A stretch of 64,000 nt of DNA from CAWUKT01 sp964352215 (GTDB lineage Bacteria; Bacteroidota; Bacteroidia; J057; JADKCL01): the NCBI GenBank assembly GCA_964352215.1, contig CAYGRE010000022.1, positions 13,048-77,047 on the forward strand, given 5' to 3'. Below, piece by piece: positions 51,942 to 59,748 of the stretch. Positions within the stretch are counted from its first letter, which is position 1; every line of letters starts with the position of its first letter. Made by a program: the position numbers and the translations under genes. The notes under the pieces are model-generated. The model ran no database searches. It was not told the DNA's origin and saw nothing but the letters and a program-made list of their open reading frames with translations.

Positions 51942-53399
51942 CTATTTCTCTTCCCCAACCCGCAATACCGCCCAGAGCACCACCAGCACCACAAAAAACA
52001 CCGCCATTCCACCCATCCAGGGAAGATAGGCGGTCGCTGCTTCCTCCATGCCTGCCCAGTTCCAACTGTCATTTTTGTGAATATACCCGCCGATCAAAGC
52101 AGCCAGGGAAGAAGAATAAAATGCCAGTCCGAAACCGGCTGAGCGAAAAGCAGGGGGCGTGATCCGGTAAATCCACAGATAGTAGATCGGAGCAATCAAT
52201 AGTTCGGTTACCCCCAGCAAAACAAGGAGTAAAAACAAACTCCCCCCATTCTCAGAAAACAAACCGGCACCAAAGAATAGGAGTAAACCCAGTACAATCA
52301 CCCAGCCGAAGGTCATCATGCCTCCAACCAATGCCGTCCCGGACTTTTTGAGTATGGGAACTGCAATCCCGATCGCCCCTAATGCCAGACAGCCCACCAT
52401 GGTAATGATAACTGTGAAACTCTGAACATTTATAGCCGATGAGCGGACGACCTCCAAGCTGTAGAGCGCACCCCATACCGATTCATAAGAAGCCCAGAAC
52501 AAGGAAATGGCGACCACTCCAAAGATCATGGTCAGGACTGCCAGGACAGAGGCCCGGCCCAATACGATCATAACCACCAGGATTCCAAGACTGAAAATGA
52601 CCGCACTTATTCCCATCAACAGCCTGAAAAGAGGGACGTTTCCTTCTACCAGGCCATAACCTAAAGCTACCATGGCGAGGCAAACCACCCCGGTAAAAAT
52701 GCCACCCAGCAGAGGGCTCATCGACATCCGGGAAATAGAGCTGCGGTGCTGCGGAGCTTCACTTGGAACAACCCCAAAATGGTTGAACAGGAAGAGGCCC
52801 ACCGACATCAAGAGGACGAGGATACCGATCACCAGCGGGGCGATCTGGTATGAATCAGCAAACAGGACTCCCAGCACCAAAGGCGAGAGGAATGCACCGA
52901 CGTTGATCAGGAGGTAGGCCAGGTAAGTCGTTGTCAACTGTTTCCCGCGAATGGGAAAGGCATTGAAGAACAAGGCAAAATTGGCTGTTTTGAAGAGGCC
53001 TGAGCCCACCGCTGCAATGGCCATGCCGATGATCGGTGAGCCAATATGCTGCGTCACAGACAGGTATAGCGCAATAAAGCCAAAGGCAACCAGGCCGGTA
53101 CCGATGACCGTGGAGGTGCGACGTTCGAAAAACATGTCCCCGACAATCCCCATTACCAGGGGGGAGAGATAGAGCAAGGCCCCGTAAGCAGCGTACAGTT
53201 CGAAACTCTTGGTTTCATCCGTGTATTCAAACAAAAGGAAAATCAGATTTGCTCTCAGCCCGTAGTAGAAAAAATTATAGAGGAGGATGCTGATACCGCT
53301 GACCAAAAAAGAGCCAAGGTGGCCGGCGTCTGCATGATGGGAGGGACCGGGTTCTGCCTTATAGGTGGAAGAGGGGATGGAAGGTGGTTGTTGGTTCAT
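51942..53399 (-). CDS. POT (PTR2) family proton-dependent peptide transporter, 485 aa
   Basis: There are about 12-14 hydrophobic segments and POT-family features: FFYYGLRANLIFLLFEYTDET in helix 1 (in place of ERFSYYG), LLYLSPLVMGIVGDMFFERRTSTVIGTG in helices 2-3, GSGLFKTANFALF, and FWASYESVWGALYSL (the FWxxxxQ-like block of the C-half). It would import di- and tripeptides with protons. The usual ExxERFxYY proton motif is reduced here, so substrate or coupling may differ. Confidence 0.82.
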   Translation of the reverse strand: MNQQPPSIPSSTYKAEPGPSHHADAGHLGSFLVSGISILLYNFFYYGLRANLIFLLFEYTDETKSFELYAAYGALLYLSPLVMGIVGDMFFERRTSTVIGTGLVAFGFIALYLSVTQHIGSPIIGMAIAAVGSGLFKTANFALFFNAFPIRGKQLTTTYLAYLLINVGAFLSPLVLGVLFADSYQIAPLVIGILVLLMSVGLFLFNHFGVVPSEAPQHRSSISRMSMSPLLGGIFTGVVCLAMVALGYGLVEGNVPLFRLLMGISAVIFSLGILVVMIVLGRASVLAVLTMIFGVVAISLFWASYESVWGALYSLEVVRSSAINVQSFTVIITMVGCLALGAIGIAVPILKKSGTALVGGMMTFGWVIVLGLLLFFGAGLFSENGGSLFLLLVLLGVTELLIAPIYYLWIYRITPPAFRSAGFGLAFYSSSLAALIGGYIHKNDSWNWAGMEEAATAYLPWMGGMAVFFVVLVVLWAVLRVGEEK

Positions 53400-53552
53400 A
53401 GTAATGGATCGCTTGGGTAGGGTTGAAAGGGTGAAGATAATATTTTATGGTGGATTGGTTTACAATACCCTCGCGGGAATCCATGAGAGTAGTATATTGG
53501 AGTGGATTTACAAGTCCCGATTTTCCTTCCTCCCTATAAATCAATCGAATCG

Positions 53553-53987
53553 ATGAAAAATCTCTCTTCCTTCTTAACAGCCCTGACCTTTTCTATTTTT
53601 CTGCTCCTGTCCGGTTGTGGTGATGCTGCTTCTACCTCCGATGCTGCCGGATCTGACAATGAAATCCCCGAGCATGCTTCAGATGCCGAGCTCAAAACCA
53701 TCCGGGCCAAGTTTGTCGAATTTGAATTGGGAGATGCTTCACACTACATTTTTGAGGACGAGGCTGGTGAAAGATGGGATTTTGGCGGCAATGATGATCC
53801 TGACTATGAATTCGCCATGGAAGTTCCCGAGGAAGAAGCGGACGAATCCAACCAGGGTTGGGGCTCAGATGCCGACCTCCAGGGAAAGTGGTTTGATATT
53901 GGTTACTATGAAGATGAAAGGGAAATGTACATTGACGGGCCGGTTGGCACGGTCAATATCATTGCAGAGGTGACGCTGGTGGAGTGA
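53553..53987 (+). CDS. Small acidic lipoprotein, 144 aa
   Basis: The start at 53553 (MKNLSSFLTALTFSIFLLLSGCG) gives a lipobox (LLSGC); the longer frame from 53502 is not used. A Ser/Ala/Asp linker is followed by a compact domain: IRAKFVEFELGDASHYIFEDEAGERWDFGGN, a very acidic stretch (VPEEEADESNQGWGSDADL), then LQGKWFDIGYYEDEREMYIDGPVGTVNIIAEVTLV. The second half reads like an OB-type strand set ('QGKWFDIxY'). Function unknown. Single gene, divergent from the POT gene. Confidence 0.75.
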   Translation: MKNLSSFLTALTFSIFLLLSGCGDAASTSDAAGSDNEIPEHASDAELKTIRAKFVEFELGDASHYIFEDEAGERWDFGGNDDPDYEFAMEVPEEEADESNQGWGSDADLQGKWFDIGYYEDEREMYIDGPVGTVNIIAEVTLVE

Positions 53988-54024
53988 CACTTGTCGGTGG
54001 TGCTTTGAGCACTTCTGCTTGGGT

Positions 54025-54915
54025 TTATTTAAGGCCAATCAGTATCAAGTCCACCGTATCTGAACCGCCCCCTGCCGAGTAATTCTGCCGGTAGACATCC
54101 ACTTTGGAAAAGCCAGCAGCGAGGAGCCCGGCTTTCAAATAATCCGCCTGGTGAAAATGCATATACAATCGTTCATCCCCTCCGGAACTGGGGCCTTGCC
54201 AGCCGGATTTGCTTTCATCCCCTTCCATGGTGCTGATGTAGAGGGCACCCTGCGGGCCCAACAAATTCGCGGCATTGGTAATTAATTTCAGGGCCTCTTC
54301 CTTAAACAGATAGGGAAAGCAGAAACCACAGACGATCCCGGCAAATTGCTGATCCAGTTGGTCAATGTCTCTTGCATCCATGATGCGAAATTCGGCCTCC
54401 GGATTGTTCTTTTTTGCGAGGCCGATCATCTTGGGGGCCAGGTCGATCCCGAGGATTTTGAAGTCGGGGCGGGTGTCCAGCAGGTAGCGGGTGATATTTC
54501 CCGGTCCACAGGCGATGTCCAGAAGGCTCGCATTTTCGCTGGGAATGAGGTCACAAAACATGGCAAGCGTATCTTGGTAGAGGGACACATCCATGTACTT
54601 TTCCTGGTAGGTATCCGCAAAACTGTCGAAAAGCTTGGCGGTTCCGGTTTCCATCTCCGCCGCGATCTGTTTCAATTTTTCCGGCTCTTCTTCCAGCACC
54701 CAATCCCAGACCCGGTTCGTTTCCATGACCGTTTTCCGGTAAGAAACATTCTCGCGGGGTGACCATTCATCAAAAACGAATTCATCCTTCTCCGCGACGT
54801 ACCCGATATCCCGGCTGTCGTAGAGGCCATCCTTGACGATCAGCTTGCCATGCAGGGCAAAGAATCGGATCAGGATGGCTTTTCTTTTATGTTCTATGAG
54901 TTCTCCCTGGGCCAT
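54025..54915 (-). CDS. SAM-dependent methyltransferase with N-terminal extension, 296 aa
   Basis: The class-I methyltransferase domain spans ~95-290, with motif I LLDIACGPGNITRYLL, then GIDLAPKMIGLAKKNNPEAEFRIMDARDI and a second-half IVCGFCFPYLFKEEALKLI. The N-terminal ~90 residues (HKRKAILIRFFALHGKLIVKDGLYDSRDIGYVAEKDEFVF, read in parts) form a small beta domain not needed for catalysis. The ATG at 54915 is taken; the open frame upstream to 55068 has no similarity value. Substrate unknown. It lies downstream of the Cys/Met PLP gene on the same strand, about 190 bp apart. Confidence 0.85.
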   Translation of the reverse strand: MAQGELIEHKRKAILIRFFALHGKLIVKDGLYDSRDIGYVAEKDEFVFDEWSPRENVSYRKTVMETNRVWDWVLEEEPEKLKQIAAEMETGTAKLFDSFADTYQEKYMDVSLYQDTLAMFCDLIPSENASLLDIACGPGNITRYLLDTRPDFKILGIDLAPKMIGLAKKNNPEAEFRIMDARDIDQLDQQFAGIVCGFCFPYLFKEEALKLITNAANLLGPQGALYISTMEGDESKSGWQGPSSGGDERLYMHFHQADYLKAGLLAAGFSKVDVYRQNYSAGGGSDTVDLILIGLK

Positions 54916-55109
54916 GTGCTTATTTTTCTGATGGCTTGGTTCACCGTTAAGCTCAATTAGATTTTTTAATTTAATCGAGTTGCGTTGTAAAGGTAAAAGC
55001 CGGAATGTGAGATTGCAATATGGCCAATTCAAGTCGGTTGGGCCCAATCCCGTTCGTTTTCTGGTCACAAGGGTCGGTTAGGGCTTGGTTTCGGATCATT
55101 GGGGGCCTC

Positions 55110-56387
55110 TCAGGAGGGAGACAATGTTTTGTTTTGTCTCCCCACCGCTTCCAAAGCCGTCCCAATGTCTTTGATCAGATCGTCTGCGTGTTCCAGTCCG
55201 ATGGAGATGCGGATCAGGTTGTCCGTCACCCCGACGGCTGCACGTTTTTCAGGACTCATTCCGATATGGGTCATTGAGGCCGGATGTTGGGCCAGGCTTT
55301 CCGTGCTCCCCAGACTTACCGCGAGTTTGACCAGCCGCAGCCGGTTCAGGAATTGGAATGCTTCCCGTTCTCCACCTTCGATTTCGAAGGAAATCATGGC
55401 GCCTGGGGAGAGGTACTGACGTTGGTAAATGCTATAGGCCCGGGAGGACTTGTCGAGGTTGCCCAGGTAATGGAGTTGTTCGACCAAAGGGTGTTCGGCC
55501 AGGAAAGCAGCCACCTTTTGGGCATTGATGGTCTGCTGGTCCATGCGCACTTTCAGGGTCTCCAGGCTGCGGAGGAGCATCCAGCAAGTATGGGGACTTG
55601 CCATGTTTCCGAGGAAGGTGCGCAGCACCTTGACCCGCTTGACCAATTGGGTACTTCCCATCACCGCCCCCGCGATCAGGTCGCTGTGTCCACCGATGTA
55701 TTTGGTGGCAGAATACAGCACCAGGTCGGCACCGTGTTGCAAAGGATGGGACCAAACCGGCCCCATATAGGTATTGTCAACCGCAACAGGTATCCGTTTT
55801 TCCGGTGTGCTGAAGTGCTCGGCCACCTTCCGGCACATGGCCAGGTCAAACAAATCGTTCGTAGGATTGGCAGGGGTTTCGATATAGATCAGTGAGAGTG
55901 CCTCGCCTTTGCCAGACCGTTCCACCATTTCTACGATCTCTTCAAATTCCTGCTCCGCCTGAAATCCGATGGCCTCCACCCCAATCCGATGCAAAAAGTC
56001 ATTGATGAAATGGTCGGTGCCCCCGTAGGTCGGTTGGCTGTATAGGAGCAAATCTCCTGGTTTCAGGAATTCGAGCAATACCGTTGAGATGGCCGCCATG
56101 CCGCTCTCAAACACCGCACCTTCCTGGGCCTGGTCCCACAGGCAAAGGCGATCCTCAAGAACCTCCAGGTTCGGATTGTTGATCCGGCTGTAGATCAACC
56201 CCGGCTCCTCGCCAATCTCCCTGTCTCTCAGGCCATAGGCGACTTCAAAAAATGCCTTGCCTTCCTCAGCGGTTTTGAAGACAAAAGTCGAAGTCAGAAA
56301 CAGGGGGAGTTTTACGGCGCCTTCAGACAATTCGGGGTCGTATCCATAACTCATCATCAGGCTTTCGGGGTGGGAAGAATGTTTCAT
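55110..56387 (-). CDS. Cys/Met metabolism PLP-dependent enzyme (methionine gamma-lyase or cystathionine gamma-synthase type), 425 aa
   Basis: The family motifs are complete: YSRINNPNLEVLEDRLCLWDQAQEG, FESGMAAIST, YSQPTYGGTDH, the region IYIETPANPTNDLFDL, VAVDNTYMGPVWSHPLQHGADLVLYSATKYIGGHSDLIAG with PLP Lys K229, and GSTESLAQHPASMTH near the end. It acts on S-amino acids in the cytosol; lyase and gamma-synthase activities cannot be separated reliably by eye. An Lrp-type regulator is encoded divergently 164 bp away, suggesting amino-acid-responsive control. Confidence 0.94.
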   Translation of the reverse strand: MKHSSHPESLMMSYGYDPELSEGAVKLPLFLTSTFVFKTAEEGKAFFEVAYGLRDREIGEEPGLIYSRINNPNLEVLEDRLCLWDQAQEGAVFESGMAAISTVLLEFLKPGDLLLYSQPTYGGTDHFINDFLHRIGVEAIGFQAEQEFEEIVEMVERSGKGEALSLIYIETPANPTNDLFDLAMCRKVAEHFSTPEKRIPVAVDNTYMGPVWSHPLQHGADLVLYSATKYIGGHSDLIAGAVMGSTQLVKRVKVLRTFLGNMASPHTCWMLLRSLETLKVRMDQQTINAQKVAAFLAEHPLVEQLHYLGNLDKSSRAYSIYQRQYLSPGAMISFEIEGGEREAFQFLNRLRLVKLAVSLGSTESLAQHPASMTHIGMSPEKRAAVGVTDNLIRISIGLEHADDLIKDIGTALEAVGRQNKTLSPS

Positions 56388-56551
56388 TTTGGTGGCGGTT
56401 TATGGGAGGTGAATACAAGGTAAAGTTAAGGAAATCGGGAATCGGGGCGGATGATATTCGACATATTGGTAAATATTCCTAAATTCATACACCTAACAGG
56501 AAATCCATTGTTATTCCTTGGCCTATTATCCCCAAAACCGGAACCATTCCT

Positions 56552-57016
56552 ATGATCAAGCTAGACGAGACCGACCGCCAACTCCTGAAACGCTTACAGC
56601 ACAATTCGAAACTGAATGTAAAAGAGGTTGCTGCCGAGTTGAACATGACAAAAACCCCCATTTACGAACGGATCCGAAAGTATGAAAAGGAGGGGATCAT
56701 TGATAAGTATGTGGCAGTCCTGAACCGGGAGAAACTGGACACATCGATGGTGGTCTTTTGCTTTGTCTCCCTGGAAAGTCAAAAGCTGGAAGAGATCAAA
56801 GCCTTCAGTGATGCCGTGACCCAAATCCCCGAAGTGATGGAATGTTACCTCATGGGAGGGGCCCATGATTTCCTCCTGAAGGTAGTGGTGGAGGACCTCA
56901 ATGCCTACCACCTCTTCTCCTCCGGGAAGTTGGCCGCCCTTTCCAATGTCGGGCAGATCAAGAGCGCCTTTGTGCTGAATGAATTGAAGCATTCAACGGT
57001 GTTTCCGTTGTTTTGA
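56552..57016 (+). CDS. Lrp/AsnC family transcriptional regulator, 154 aa
   Basis: The N-terminal HTH is DETDRQLLKRLQHNSKLNVKEVAAELNMTKTPIYERIRKYEKEGII, the standard Lrp/AsnC start. The C-terminal RAM/effector domain is VFCFVSLESQKLEEIKAFSDAVTQIPEVMECYLMGGAHDFLLKVVVEDL, which binds amino acids and forms octamers. Divergent orientation to the Cys/Met PLP enzyme suggests it controls that gene and itself, with methionine or another S-amino acid as a plausible effector. Confidence 0.95.
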   Translation: MIKLDETDRQLLKRLQHNSKLNVKEVAAELNMTKTPIYERIRKYEKEGIIDKYVAVLNREKLDTSMVVFCFVSLESQKLEEIKAFSDAVTQIPEVMECYLMGGAHDFLLKVVVEDLNAYHLFSSGKLAALSNVGQIKSAFVLNELKHSTVFPLF

Positions 57017-57274
57017 GGGCTTGGGGAAATTATCCTGAGGAAAAAAGGCTTTTACGACCTTGTTGGAATTCTTGGTGTTTGGGGATCAACGAATCTTTTT
57101 TGCTATCAACTTATAGCCGGACTTGGTCCAAGGGATCATTCCTTTTCAGAATATTTTGAAATAGTACAAGCTAAACCTCGGGATTTTTAAGTAGTTTTTA
57201 TGTCAGGAGCCGATACCCTCAATGGCTGACATTTAGTCCAGAGAATAACAGCGGTTTTGGGCATATTTACCATT

Positions 57275-57508
57275 ATGGATACTAGCAATCGTATAACCTT
57301 GAATCCAAACGTTATGAATGGAAAACCCAGCATTCGAAACATGCGGTTTTCAGTTACTCAAATGTTGGAACTGTTAGCGGCGGGAATGACGCCTGATCAG
57401 ATTTTGGAAGATTATCCATTCATTGAACGAGAAGATATTCAGGCCTGCCTAACGTATGCGGCTCAAATTGCGAAATATTCGGAACAACGAACTTTTGAGT
57501 CTTTTTGA
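57275..57508 (+). CDS. DUF433 (VapB-like) antitoxin-type protein, 77 aa
   Basis: The ATG at 57275 is used; the frame from a TTG at 57257 is not. The sequence RITLNPNVMNGKPSIRNMRFSVTQMLELLAAGMTPDQILEDYPFIEREDIQACLTYAAQ is a textbook DUF433 domain (an HTH-like fold). In many bacteria a DUF5615 PIN-like toxin gene follows. Here no such gene follows; instead a hairpin lies directly after the stop. It is an orphan antitoxin-like gene. Confidence 0.93.
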   Translation: MDTSNRITLNPNVMNGKPSIRNMRFSVTQMLELLAAGMTPDQILEDYPFIEREDIQACLTYAAQIAKYSEQRTFESF

Positions 57509-57541
57509 AAGGCATTTAGACCTGGTAGTTCAGGCCTTTTT
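57508..57541 (+). terminator. Probable terminator of the DUF433 gene
   Basis: AAAGGC and CCTG words next to the stop can pair with CAGG/GCCTTT about 15-25 bases later, ending in a run of five T. The two pairings are partly exclusive. The position, starting at the stop codon, fits termination and also explains the absence of a downstream partner gene. Confidence 0.45.
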
Positions 57542-57833
57542 GGCAGGCAACAATCTTTTGGTTTTCAACCTTGATAAGGTGATTGCATATTAAGGTTATA
57601 CTTCTATTTAAGGATGCGCAACGAATAAATTCAATTCTATGAATTGTCTTGGTCGAATTCCTGCTTCAGGTATTCTGCCAAGGTTTTGCCCTCGGAAGTC
57701 ATCTGGTTGAATAGAATGTCCAATCCTGTATTGATTCCCCAGTCAAGCAGGGACGAATTGCTTGATCGCTTGCTGGTCCACGAGGCCCTACAGCTTTTAA
57801 ATTGCGTTTTGCCGGAATTATATTGATGGAGCC
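57542..57833. other. Gene-poor gap, possible gene remnant on minus strand
   Basis: No gene with a start can be supported. On the minus strand a frame without stops runs from inside the FAD monooxygenase 3' end to a TAG at 57637-57639; its last part (LLDWGINTGLDILFNQMTSE, then GKTLAEYLKQEFDQDNS) looks protein-like but has no upstream start. It may be the end of a decayed gene. Confidence 0.25.
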
Positions 57834-58970
57834 TTACAGCCCAGTTACCTGAAATAGTTTTTGCATTTGCCGCTGGACAGCCTTTTCAGGTACAATGCGC
57901 ATGGCGTTTACCATTATCCACCGGCCCGACCTACTGTGCGCCATTTTCCCAAACCGCCACGAAGTATTGACCACATAATCGACTTTCTTCCGTCTCTGAG
58001 CTTCAAATTCTATGAAGGCTTGCGCTGGGTCAGGGTATTGAGCCAATGCCTGACTGATGTAGTAGGCATCTTCGATGCCTTGTCCGGCCCCTTGCCCCAT
58101 ATTGGGAGTCGTGGCATGTGCTGCATCCCCCAGCAGGCACACCCGTCCTTGGGACCAGGATTTTAGCCTGCCAAGATCATGGAGATCGGTCCAAATGATG
58201 TTTTCAATCGGAGTATGGGAGATGAGTTCTGAGGCCAGGGGATGGAAAGATTCAAACATTTTCAATAGGGGAGTGTGGGAGGTAAGTGGAGATCCATCCC
58301 CGTTCTCTTCTGCCTGCGCCACTGCAAACCAATAAACCTCTTCTTTCGAAATAGGTACAATCCCAAATCGATATCCCCTACCCCATGCTTCAAATCCCCG
58401 GCCTTCGATTTCTGCTGGCAATGAAAACGGTGCAATACCCCGCCAGCAGGTTTGCCCCGAAAAACGCTTTTTCGCTTCAGGGAACAGGCTCTGCCTCACT
58501 TTAGAATTGATCCCATCGGCCCCCAAAAGAATCGCAGAAGTGCTTTTAAATCCCCCGTGGTCGACTTCAAGCATTCCCTCCAGAGTGCGATGAGATAAAT
58601 AGGGCGTTCCAAGTTGCACATCTCCGGCGGGTAGGTTTTCAAATAATATAGATTGAAGCCTTGCTCTGTGAATGGCCACGATATGCTCACCCTGTTCTCC
58701 TTTGATAAGGTCTGGTGAGGCTTTGCGAAAGGGAATGAGTTGCGCATTGGAGATATCCATAGTTTGCAAGGGATACCCATGAGCTGATACTTCCTCAGCG
58801 ATGCCAAGCCAATTCAGCACCCGCATGGCATTGGGCTGCATGAGAATGCCCGCCCCAACCTCATTCAGAACAGGTGTACGTTCATAAACTTTGGCCCGGA
58901 GTCCCATTTTCCGCAAGGCAAGAGCCGTGGTCAGACCAGTTATTCCACCTCCAATGATGCTTATTTCCAT
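57834..58970 (-). CDS. FAD-dependent monooxygenase (PHBH-fold), 378 aa
   Basis: The start at 58970 (MEISIIGGGITGLTTALALRKMG) places the GxGxxG FAD-binding motif at the N-terminus; the frame upstream to 59006 is discarded. Further motifs are GADGINSKVRQ (DG motif), and LLGDAAHATTPNMGQGAGQGIEDA (GD motif), as in aromatic-ring hydroxylases such as PHBH or zeaxanthin epoxidase-like enzymes. Substrate unknown. It lies 22 bp downstream of the DinD-family gene and may be co-transcribed with it. Confidence 0.92.
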   Translation of the reverse strand: MEISIIGGGITGLTTALALRKMGLRAKVYERTPVLNEVGAGILMQPNAMRVLNWLGIAEEVSAHGYPLQTMDISNAQLIPFRKASPDLIKGEQGEHIVAIHRARLQSILFENLPAGDVQLGTPYLSHRTLEGMLEVDHGGFKSTSAILLGADGINSKVRQSLFPEAKKRFSGQTCWRGIAPFSLPAEIEGRGFEAWGRGYRFGIVPISKEEVYWFAVAQAEENGDGSPLTSHTPLLKMFESFHPLASELISHTPIENIIWTDLHDLGRLKSWSQGRVCLLGDAAHATTPNMGQGAGQGIEDAYYISQALAQYPDPAQAFIEFEAQRRKKVDYVVNTSWRFGKMAHSRSGRWIMVNAMRIVPEKAVQRQMQKLFQVTGL

Positions 58971-58992
58971 ATCCTGAAATATAAATACCCCC

Positions 58993-59730
58993 CTATTCCT
59001 CCGCATTCAAAGCCGCATACCCCTTCCGCAAACGACTCTTGATCTCATCCAATGAAGGTTCCAGCGGCAATTGCTCGGGGAAATGGCCAATCGAATGGTA
59101 AACAGCGGTCCGAACCTCCACCGCAACAATATGGTGCGCTTTTTCCAATGCTTCCTGTCCGGAAAGCTGCATTTCCCGGAGCCGGTGCTCGGTAAGGGTG
59201 GTCTTCATCAGGTTGGCTTCCAGCTCTGCTTTTCCCATTTGGTCCTGAACATTCTCCGAAGCCTCCATCTTGCGCATTTCCAATAACTGGGCTTTGTGCA
59301 TATTGTACATGCCCCTGTATCCCGCATCGTTAAAGGATGAGAAATCGGTAACACCGGCGCGGGCGACGGCACTGCTCAGGCGGCGATAGGCCAGGGCCAA
59401 TGCTTCCCGCAGTTCAAGGCGTTCCAGTTGGACCAGGTCGGAAGGGTGGAGCCCATAGACAGCCGCCCGTTGTCCAAACCGTTGTTGCAAGGCGGAAGTC
59501 TCGGGCTTTCTGCCATCCGCTTTCATGGCCACCATCCAGCAGGCAAAGCGGCTCAGCTGGAAGTCGGAGGTGTCCCCGTCTTCCTCCCGGACTGGGATGA
59601 TATTGTCGTACCAGGGGATGTCCAGGTCAAGCATTTCCTCAATGGCCCGCCCCAGCACTTCCTCAAATGACGAAGCACTTTTGTAGCCCAATTGTTCTTG
59701 TATTTCAGAAGCCATCCAATAACGTTTCAT
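58993..59730 (-). CDS. DinD-family (DNA damage-inducible protein D-like) protein, 245 aa
   Basis: The layout matches E. coli DinD: an N-terminal region KRYWMASEIQEQLGYKSASSFEEVLGRAIEEM (Bro-N-like fold), then FQLSRFACWMVAMKADGRKPE, GVTDFSSFNDAGYRGMYNM, MGKAELEANLMKTTLTEHRLRE, and a C-terminal block AVEVRTAVYHSIGHFPEQLPLEPSLDEIKSRLRK. DinD is SOS-induced and inhibits RecA-mediated strand exchange in E. coli; whether this homologue does so is inference. It precedes the FAD monooxygenase on the same strand and follows the Na/Pi transporter by 18 bp, so the three may form one transcript. Confidence 0.85.
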   Translation of the reverse strand: MKRYWMASEIQEQLGYKSASSFEEVLGRAIEEMLDLDIPWYDNIIPVREEDGDTSDFQLSRFACWMVAMKADGRKPETSALQQRFGQRAAVYGLHPSDLVQLERLELREALALAYRRLSSAVARAGVTDFSSFNDAGYRGMYNMHKAQLLEMRKMEASENVQDQMGKAELEANLMKTTLTEHRLREMQLSGQEALEKAHHIVAVEVRTAVYHSIGHFPEQLPLEPSLDEIKSRLRKGYAALNAEE

Positions 59731-59748
59731 AATAGCGGTGGTAAATGG

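Noticed and set aside
57122..57175. A 17-codon basic minus-strand peptide (MIPWTKSGYKLIAKKIR)
   Set aside because: It has a start and a stop but is too short to support without conservation or a visible promoter.
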